A stretch of DNA of 64,000 nt from Gallalistipes aquisgranensis (GTDB lineage Bacteria; Bacteroidota; Bacteroidia; Bacteroidales; Rikenellaceae), in contig NZ_JADCJY010000001.1 of assembly GCF_014982715.1 (NCBI RefSeq), positions 1,674,001 to 1,738,000 of the forward strand, written 5' to 3'. The number at the start of each line of letters is the position of its first letter. Position 1 is the first letter of the stretch. The notes under the pieces were generated by a model. It had not been told where the DNA came from and made no database searches. It worked only from the letters and a program-made list of their open reading frames with translations. Below, piece by piece: positions 59,341-64,000 of this stretch. Made by a program: the position numbers and the translations under genes.

Positions 59341-61566
59341 ATGGATAGTATCTTTACTATTATCGTAGTCATTCTCATGGCATTGGCGGTTTCGGGCCTT
59401 ATGGTCGGCGTGGCGAACGACGCCGTGAACTTCCTCAATTCCGCCCTCGGTTCGAAAGTGGCTCCCCGCTATGTCATCATGACCGTCGCCTCGGTCGGCA
59501 TCCTGATCGGGGCCATCACCTCCAGCGGCATGATGGAAGTAGCGCGAAGCGGAGTGTTTTATCCGGAAATGTTCACGTTCAGGGACATCATGATGCTGTT
59601 CCTGGGAGTCATGTTCGCCAACGTGATCCTGCTCGACTTGTTCAACACCTTCGGCTTGCCCACTTCCACGACCGTCTCGCTGGTGTTCGGCCTGCTGGGT
59701 GCGGCCATCGCCGTGGCAACCGTGAAGATTTCGGCCAACGACGCGCTCGACATGAGCGACCTGGCCCAGTTCATCAACTCGGGAAAGGCCATGGCCATCA
59801 TCTCGGCTATCCTGGTTTCGGTGGTCATCGCCTTCACCTGCGGGTCGATCGTCATGTATATCACGCGGGTCATCTTCACGTTCCGGTACCACAAGGTGTT
59901 CGGACGCATCGGAGCGCTCTGGTGCGGTATCGCCTTCTCGGCCATCGCCTACTTCGCCGTGTTCAAAGGGCTCAAAAGCACGCCGCTCATCAGCGCCGAA
60001 ACGCTGGATTTCATCAATGCACACATCTGGATCGTACTGCTGTGCATGTGGGCGGGATGGAGCCTTCTGATGGCACTGCTCCAACACCTTTTCAAGGTAA
60101 ATATACTGAAAATCACCGTACTGGCCGGAACGTTCTCGCTGGCGCTGGCTTTCGCGGGCAACGACCTGGTGAACTTCATCGGCGTGCCCATCGCCGGGTA
60201 CGACTCCTATAAAATCGCGCTGGCTTCGGGAAATCCCGACATGCTGATGGGTGAACTGAACAATCCGGTCGTCGCCAACATCGGATTCCTCATTCTGGCC
60301 GGCGTTATCATGGTCGTTACGCTGTGGACATCCAAAAAGGCCAAGAGCGTGAGCGACACCGAGATCAACCTGGCCAAACAGGACGAAGGCGTGGAGCGGT
60401 TCGGCTCGACGCTTATGTCCCGTTCGCTGGTGCGGCTGGCCCTGAGCGCCAACAAGACCTACGAGGCCGTAGTACCCGAATCGCTGCAACGGGCGCTGAA
60501 CAAGCGCTTCATTCCGCTGCGCGCCTCGGAGAAGGACGGAGCTCCGTTCGACCTGATCCGGGCTACGGTCAACCTGACGGTCGCTTCGCTGCTGATCTCG
60601 ATGGCCACCTCCCTCAAGCTGCCCCTTTCGACCACCTACGTCACGTTCATGGTGGCCATGGGCAGTTCGCTGGCCGACCGGGCATGGGGGCGTGAAAGCG
60701 CCGTGTACCGCATCACGGGCGTGCTGGCCGTCATTTCGGGCTGGTTCCTCACCGCACTGATCGCCTTCGTGATCGCGTTCGTCGTGTCGATCGCGCTGAT
60801 GTACGGGGGCACGATCGCCGTACTGGCCATCGCTGCGCTCTGTGCGTTCCTGTTGATCCAGAGCAGCGTCCTCCACAAGAAACGGGAGACGAAGGCAAGC
60901 CGCCGCGAAGGGAGCGACCGGGCCGACGAGGGCGCGGACGAAGTGATCCACCGCTGCATGACCGAAGTGAGCGAGACGATGGAGGAGGCCACGAAAATCT
61001 ACAAGGAGACACTGATAGGCGTTTTCAACGAAGACCGCAAACTGCTGAAAAAAATGGTCAAGGAGTCGAACGACCTTTTCTATCAGGCCCGTGAACGCAA
61101 GTACGAAATGATGCCCACGCTCCACAAGCTGCAGGACAACTACATCAACACGGGACACTACTACGTGCAGGTGGTGGACTACATCAGCGAAGTGACCAAG
61201 GCGCTCGTCCACATCACCCGGCCCTGTTTCGACCATATCGACAACAACCACGAGGGCATGACCAAGGAGCAGGTGGAAGACCTGATGAAGATCAACAACG
61301 AAGTGGCCTACATCTACGACAAGATCGTGCAGATGCTCAAGAGCAACGACTACACCGAGATCGAACAGGTGCTCCGTCTGCGGGACAGCCTCTTCGAGTC
61401 GATCGCCCAGGCGGTGAAGAACCAGCTCAAACGGATCAAGAACAAGGCCACGAGCACCAAATCCAGCATGCTTTACCTGAACATTCTGAACGAGACCAAA
61501 ACCATGGTGCTCCAGTCGAGGAACCTGCTCAAATCGCAGAAATACTTCATCGAGGAACAGGAGTGA
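59341..61566 (+). CDS. PiT-family phosphate transporter fused to a PhoU-like domain
   Basis: This 741-residue protein begins with the PiT repeat. VGVANDAVNFLNSALGSKVAP is the conserved GANDxANxxG-type signature and FAGNDLVNFIGVPIAG the second copy, in a domain of about ten membrane helices (residues 1-520). Phosphate moves with sodium or protons. After a charged linker (about 525-545), residues 545-741 form a helical region resembling PhoU (TEVSETMEEATKIYKETLIGV). It ends MLYLNILNETKTMVLQSRNLLKSQKYF. PhoU domains regulate phosphate uptake, so this may be built-in control. It is monocistronic, closed by a terminator. ATG 59331 is out of frame. Confidence 0.92.
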   Translation: MDSIFTIIVVILMALAVSGLMVGVANDAVNFLNSALGSKVAPRYVIMTVASVGILIGAITSSGMMEVARSGVFYPEMFTFRDIMMLFLGVMFANVILLDLFNTFGLPTSTTVSLVFGLLGAAIAVATVKISANDALDMSDLAQFINSGKAMAIISAILVSVVIAFTCGSIVMYITRVIFTFRYHKVFGRIGALWCGIAFSAIAYFAVFKGLKSTPLISAETLDFINAHIWIVLLCMWAGWSLLMALLQHLFKVNILKITVLAGTFSLALAFAGNDLVNFIGVPIAGYDSYKIALASGNPDMLMGELNNPVVANIGFLILAGVIMVVTLWTSKKAKSVSDTEINLAKQDEGVERFGSTLMSRSLVRLALSANKTYEAVVPESLQRALNKRFIPLRASEKDGAPFDLIRATVNLTVASLLISMATSLKLPLSTTYVTFMVAMGSSLADRAWGRESAVYRITGVLAVISGWFLTALIAFVIAFVVSIALMYGGTIAVLAIAALCAFLLIQSSVLHKKRETKASRREGSDRADEGADEVIHRCMTEVSETMEEATKIYKETLIGVFNEDRKLLKKMVKESNDLFYQARERKYEMMPTLHKLQDNYINTGHYYVQVVDYISEVTKALVHITRPCFDHIDNNHEGMTKEQVEDLMKINNEVAYIYDKIVQMLKSNDYTEIEQVLRLRDSLFESIAQAVKNQLKRIKNKATSTKSSMLYLNILNETKTMVLQSRNLLKSQKYFIEEQE

Positions 61567-61603
61567 GCCACCGGAAAAAACAGGCCGTACCGAACAATAT
61601 TTC

Positions 61604-61643
61604 GCACCGCTGTCAGTTAATTATATGCAGCGGTGCATTTTTT
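61604..61643 (+). terminator. Terminator of the phosphate transporter gene
   Basis: A 9-bp stem (GCACCGCTG / CAGCGGTGC) with a 15-base loop is followed by ATTTTTTT, 37 bases past the stop. Confidence 0.8.
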
Positions 61644-61673
61644 TGCTTTTGGCCGAAAAAATGCGTACGTTTG
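61641..61673 (+). promoter_or_regulatory. Promoter of the FKBP-like lipoprotein pair
   Basis: TTTTG at 61641-61645 and TACGTTTG at 61666-61673 are separated by 20 bases. The start codon follows at 61704. Confidence 0.65.
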
Positions 61674-61703
61674 TACGGTTTTAATGGGTTTTAACGGTAT
61701 CGT

Positions 61704-62234
61704 ATGAGATATATTGCAAGTTGTATTCTGGGTCTCTGCCTGCTATCGGGCTGCGGAAGCGACAGCAATATCGTACCCGACCAGCGTACCGCCATCGAAA
61801 GCTACATCGCCAACCGGTATCCCGACTATATCGTTCAGAACGGCGTCTACAAGTGCGTCACCAATATGGACCGTCCGGAGTATGCCACGGCGGAAATAGC
61901 CTCTTCGGGCGACTCGGTCTGGTTCCACTTCGCCGCCTACACGTTCGGCTCCTCTCCCGCCGCCTCGCCCTATTTCACGGACATCGCGGAGATACTGGAA
62001 GGGGATACGGTGCTCAATCCGAAGTACTGGCCGAACGGACCCCAGGCTGTGAAAATCGGGGCGACACCGATGATCAAGGGGCTGACCGCAGGGTTGCCGG
62101 AGTGCCGTACGGGCGATTCGGTCCTGCTGTTCATCACCTCCGATCTCGGCTACGACGACAAGACGGTGGGTGTGGTGGAGAAAAATACCGCCCTGATGTA
62201 TTTCCTGAAGATAGAAAACGTGAAAAAACAATAG
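61704..62234 (+). CDS. FKBP-like lipoprotein
   Basis: This 176-residue lipoprotein has a leader ending LLSGC (Cys17). The mature part carries an FKBP-type fold: GDSVWFHFAAYTFG begins the core, and GATPMIKGLTAGLPECRTGDSVLLFITSDLGYDDK with TALMYFLKIENV is the typical second half. Some active-site aromatic residues of real prolyl isomerases appear to be replaced, so catalytic activity is uncertain. It lies 9 bases before a second, larger FKBP-type lipoprotein, and the two probably form an operon acting outside the cytoplasm on envelope proteins. Confidence 0.8.
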   Translation: MRYIASCILGLCLLSGCGSDSNIVPDQRTAIESYIANRYPDYIVQNGVYKCVTNMDRPEYATAEIASSGDSVWFHFAAYTFGSSPAASPYFTDIAEILEGDTVLNPKYWPNGPQAVKIGATPMIKGLTAGLPECRTGDSVLLFITSDLGYDDKTVGVVEKNTALMYFLKIENVKKQ

Positions 62235-62243
62235 CCAAACAAG

Positions 62244-63299
62244 ATGAAAATACGCTTTCGCATACTTTTCATGCTGACCGCAGCCACGCTCGCGGCCGTC
62301 TCCTGCGCCAAAAAGAACGATGAAGACTACAACGTAGTGGAGCAGGCTTCGCTGGACGCATGGATGAAAATAAACGCTCCCGACGCACAGAAGCTGGACA
62401 ACGGCATGTATATCGAAACCGTCACTCCCGCACCGGAAGGGGCTGCGGCTCCCGCGATCGGGAACTGGGTGCGGATCAACTATACGGGCAAAAGCCTGGA
62501 AGGCAACGTTTTCGTGACCCGCTACAAGGAAGTGGCCGAACAGCAGGGAACCAGCACGCTCCACACCTACTACGAACCCCAGTACCTGCTGTACCAGAAC
62601 TACAATACGGCATTCACGCAGGGGCAGCTGACCGCCCTCCAACAGATGAGACAGGGACAGGTCGTAACGATCTACATGCCTTCGAGCCTCGCCTACGGGG
62701 CCTACGGTTCCTCCTACTCGGGAGGCTATGAAGGCCAGTACGCGCTGAGCGCCAACGTTCCGGCGATCATGACCATGGAGTTGAACGAAGTGGTGACGGA
62801 CCCCACGGCCCGGGAAACCGGGATGGTCATGGACTATGCCGTAAACGAGTGGGCGATAGAACGGCCGGAGAAGGACAGCACGTTCTTCTTCAAGATCATC
62901 GAAGGAAACGAAGACGAGAAGACGAAGATCACGGTCGATTCGACCGTCAGCATCTATTATATCGGCTCGTTTCTCGACGGTTTCATTTTCGACACCAATA
63001 TCGACTCGGTGGCCCAGCGCGTATTCAACGACTACGACGAAAATTCGGCGACTTCCTATACACCCAAAGACGGCGGCATGATACAGGCTTTCTACGAAGC
63101 CGTGCCGCGGATGCACTACGGCGACCGGGCCAAAATGGTCTTCACCTCCGAATGGGGATACGGCTCGACCGGCAACTCGAGCGGAGAGACGGTGATCCAG
63201 CCTTACACTCCGCTGGTCTTCGAATTCTGGATCGAAACCAACCAGGACGAGGAGGAAGAAGAAGGCGGTGACGACAGCGGTTCCGGATCGGAAAACTGA
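62244..63299 (+). CDS. FKBP-type peptidyl-prolyl isomerase-like lipoprotein, two FKBP-like domains
   Basis: This 351-residue protein has a lipobox leader (LAAVSC, Cys21). The first FKBP-like region (about residues 70-190) has GNWVRINYTGKSLEGNVF, QMRQGQVVTIYMPSSLAYGAYG and IMTMELNEV. The second (about 225-335) has DSTVSIYYIGSFLDGFIFDTN, VPRMHYGDRAKMVFTSEWGYG and PLVFEFWIET. Both keep the general FKBP pattern of YxGxLxxGxxFDT ... GxxxxxxIPxxxAYG. The C-terminus is acidic (EEEEEGG DDSGS-type). It folds or holds envelope proteins outside the cytoplasm, inferred from family. It is the second gene of the pair. Confidence 0.85.
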   Translation: MKIRFRILFMLTAATLAAVSCAKKNDEDYNVVEQASLDAWMKINAPDAQKLDNGMYIETVTPAPEGAAAPAIGNWVRINYTGKSLEGNVFVTRYKEVAEQQGTSTLHTYYEPQYLLYQNYNTAFTQGQLTALQQMRQGQVVTIYMPSSLAYGAYGSSYSGGYEGQYALSANVPAIMTMELNEVVTDPTARETGMVMDYAVNEWAIERPEKDSTFFFKIIEGNEDEKTKITVDSTVSIYYIGSFLDGFIFDTNIDSVAQRVFNDYDENSATSYTPKDGGMIQAFYEAVPRMHYGDRAKMVFTSEWGYGSTGNSSGETVIQPYTPLVFEFWIETNQDEEEEEGGDDSGSGSEN

Positions 63300-63359
63300 C
63301 GGGCCGGTATTTTCGCCTGCACAAGCCATATAAATTTCCAGAATCGAATCTATACGATT

Positions 63360-63398
63360 TCACCCCGGCCGGATTATAGTACCGGCCGGGGTGATTTT
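63360..63398 (+). terminator. Terminator of the FKBP-like lipoprotein operon
   Basis: A 13-bp perfect stem (TCACCCCGGCCGG / CCGGCCGGGGTGA) with a 9-base loop is followed by TTTT. Confidence 0.8.
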
Positions 63399-63568
63399 CA
63401 TGCCTCCGGCAGACAGGCTATTCCCGTCCATACGATTCCGACCGCATCCATACCCAAAGCAGGGCAGGACGAAAGCCGATTTCTCCACAAAAGTCTTTCC
63501 CTATCCGACAGACTTTCCGTACAGCATATTAAAAAGTAAAGCAGTCCGGCAAAGTCTCCCTCAACAAA

Positions 63569-63599
63569 TCACCCCCGCCATGAACTTCGGCGGGGGTGA
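63569..63599 (-). terminator. Terminator of the partial gene at the right edge
   Basis: An 11-bp perfect stem (TCACCCCCGCC / GGCGGGGGTGA) has a 9-base loop. On the minus strand it is followed by TTTGTT, 43 bases past the stop at 63642. Confidence 0.7.
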
Positions 63600-63641
63600 A
63601 ATCGTTAAAAAAACCGGCCAGTCTCAGGCAGTTCCCTTACG

Positions 63642-64000
63642 TCAGGGATTCGACCGGTAAACCACCGTAACGGTAGCGTTGGAGGTAACGTGCGCAAGAT
63701 CGGGGAAAACCAGGCTTTGAACCTGTCCCGACGCATCGTGCAGGTCGAGTCGTACCGTCCATTCGCCCTTTTCGAGCACCATCGGCGAAGTCACCGTATA
63801 GACACCCTCCTCCTGCGTGACGGAAAGCCCGCGGAACACCGTGGCCGCACCGTTGCGGCCGAGATACAGGTCTGCACTGACCGCCGCAGCCACAGCGGGA
63901 CAATCGGAGGCCGACACAGCACAACGCACGGCACTGAGCGAAGAGATACCCTGCTGCTGGTTGATGTCCTCGCCCCAGAGGGTCGAGAATACGGGAATAC
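63642..64000 (-). CDS. 3' end of an unidentified protein (5' part beyond the window)
   Basis: The frame is open from the right edge to a stop at 63642, giving the last 118 or so residues. An internal GTG at 63929 is not a convincing start because the frame continues upstream without a break (IPVFSTLWGEDINQQQGISS). The sequence is beta-rich and alternates polar and hydrophobic residues (VTSPMVLEKGEWTVRLDL, ATVTVVYRSNP), as in an exported beta-sandwich protein. Domain and function are not recognised. Confidence 0.6.
   Translation of the reverse strand, partial: IPVFSTLWGEDINQQQGISSLSAVRCAVSASDCPAVAAAVSADLYLGRNGAATVFRGLSVTQEEGVYTVTSPMVLEKGEWTVRLDLHDASGQVQSLVFPDLAHVTSNATVTVVYRSNP

Larger units (their letters stand above)
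63300..63641. other. Intergenic region with two terminators
   Basis: This 342-base stretch separates the FKBP operon from the converging partial gene. It holds two strong hairpins (63360-63398 and 63569-63599). Between them no convincing gene was seen. An open frame of 89 codons here shows no homology-like pattern and crosses the second hairpin, so it is not called. Confidence 0.7.

Noticed and set aside
59305-61251. Minus-strand 648-codon frame opposite the PiT transporter
   Set aside because: Asp/His/Gln-rich low-complexity translation of membrane helices read backwards; no family features.
63391-63660. 89-codon open frame in the intergenic region
   Set aside because: It overlaps the terminator hairpins and the end of the partial gene, and shows no recognisable sequence.

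Overview
The window looks like a chromosomal segment of a high-GC member of the Bacteroidales, most likely an Alistipes-type Rikenellaceae. This is inferred from three things: TAnnTTTG-type -7 promoter boxes in front of most transcription units, typical Bacteroidota families (carboxypeptidase-regulatory-domain TonB receptor, DUF3575, DUF4831, DUF2400/TIGR02757, PiT-PhoU fusion, monolithic GcvP), and GC-rich genes set against AT-rich promoter gaps. No phage, insertion sequence, integrase, rRNA or CRISPR array was seen. It reads as ordinary core genome with a few accessory-looking spots.

Layout. 1-6.1 kb, minus strand: start of a SlyD-type FKBP, an exported nucleoside hydrolase, glycine decarboxylase GcvP, and a ThrRS-like/uridine-kinase-like fusion. 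6.2-13.8 kb, plus strand: 5'-nucleotidase lipoprotein, ribosomal protein S1, RNase Z with a terminator-like hairpin inside its own coding sequence, a HEAT-like protein, a TPP riboswitch with thiC, and an aquaporin. 13.8-20.1 kb: YhcH-family protein (minus), then a complete RND efflux operon (adaptor, pump, TolC-like channel). 20.1-26.3 kb, minus: a four-gene unit (small membrane protein, mutL, rhomboid protease, membrane-anchored EEP phosphohydrolase) and grpE-dnaJ. 26.5-31.3 kb, plus: TonB-dependent receptor with a beta-helix lipoprotein, then tRNA-Gln(CTG). 31.4-41.3 kb: GH3 beta-glucosidase with DUF3575 and OmpA/TPR proteins, a secreted plant-type LRR protein (minus), a GH2 glycosidase, cysK and a PepSY-like protein. 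41.4-42 kb: a divergent XRE regulator / 45-residue membrane protein module with two matching palindromic operators. 42-46.9 kb, minus: LytM-like protein, dxr, rseP, radA. 47-51.9 kb, plus: sugar nucleotidyltransferase, galM, sodium/sugar symporter, and a UDP-glucuronate-decarboxylase-like protein that has lost active-site residues. 51.9-57.7 kb, minus: a housekeeping run (YbbR-like, coaE, folP, lolD, DUF2400, trmN6, DUF4831, AlkD-like). 57.8-64 kb: Skp/OmpH-like protein, ruvA, PiT-PhoU transporter, two FKBP-like lipoproteins and the 3' end of an unidentified gene.

How the parts fit together. The exported 5'-nucleotidase and nucleoside hydrolase, with the nucleoside kinase and the PiT transporter, could support scavenging of nucleotides and phosphate. 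GH3, GH2, GalM and the SSS symporter suggest oligosaccharide use. The least explained items are the XRE/45-residue membrane module, the degenerate UXS paralogue, the intragenic terminator of rnz and the inverted repeat over the start codon of the PepSY-like gene. Several proteins carry family folds with lost catalytic residues (UXS-like, LytM-like, MutL endonuclease site). All functional statements come from reading motifs by eye; no database search was run.
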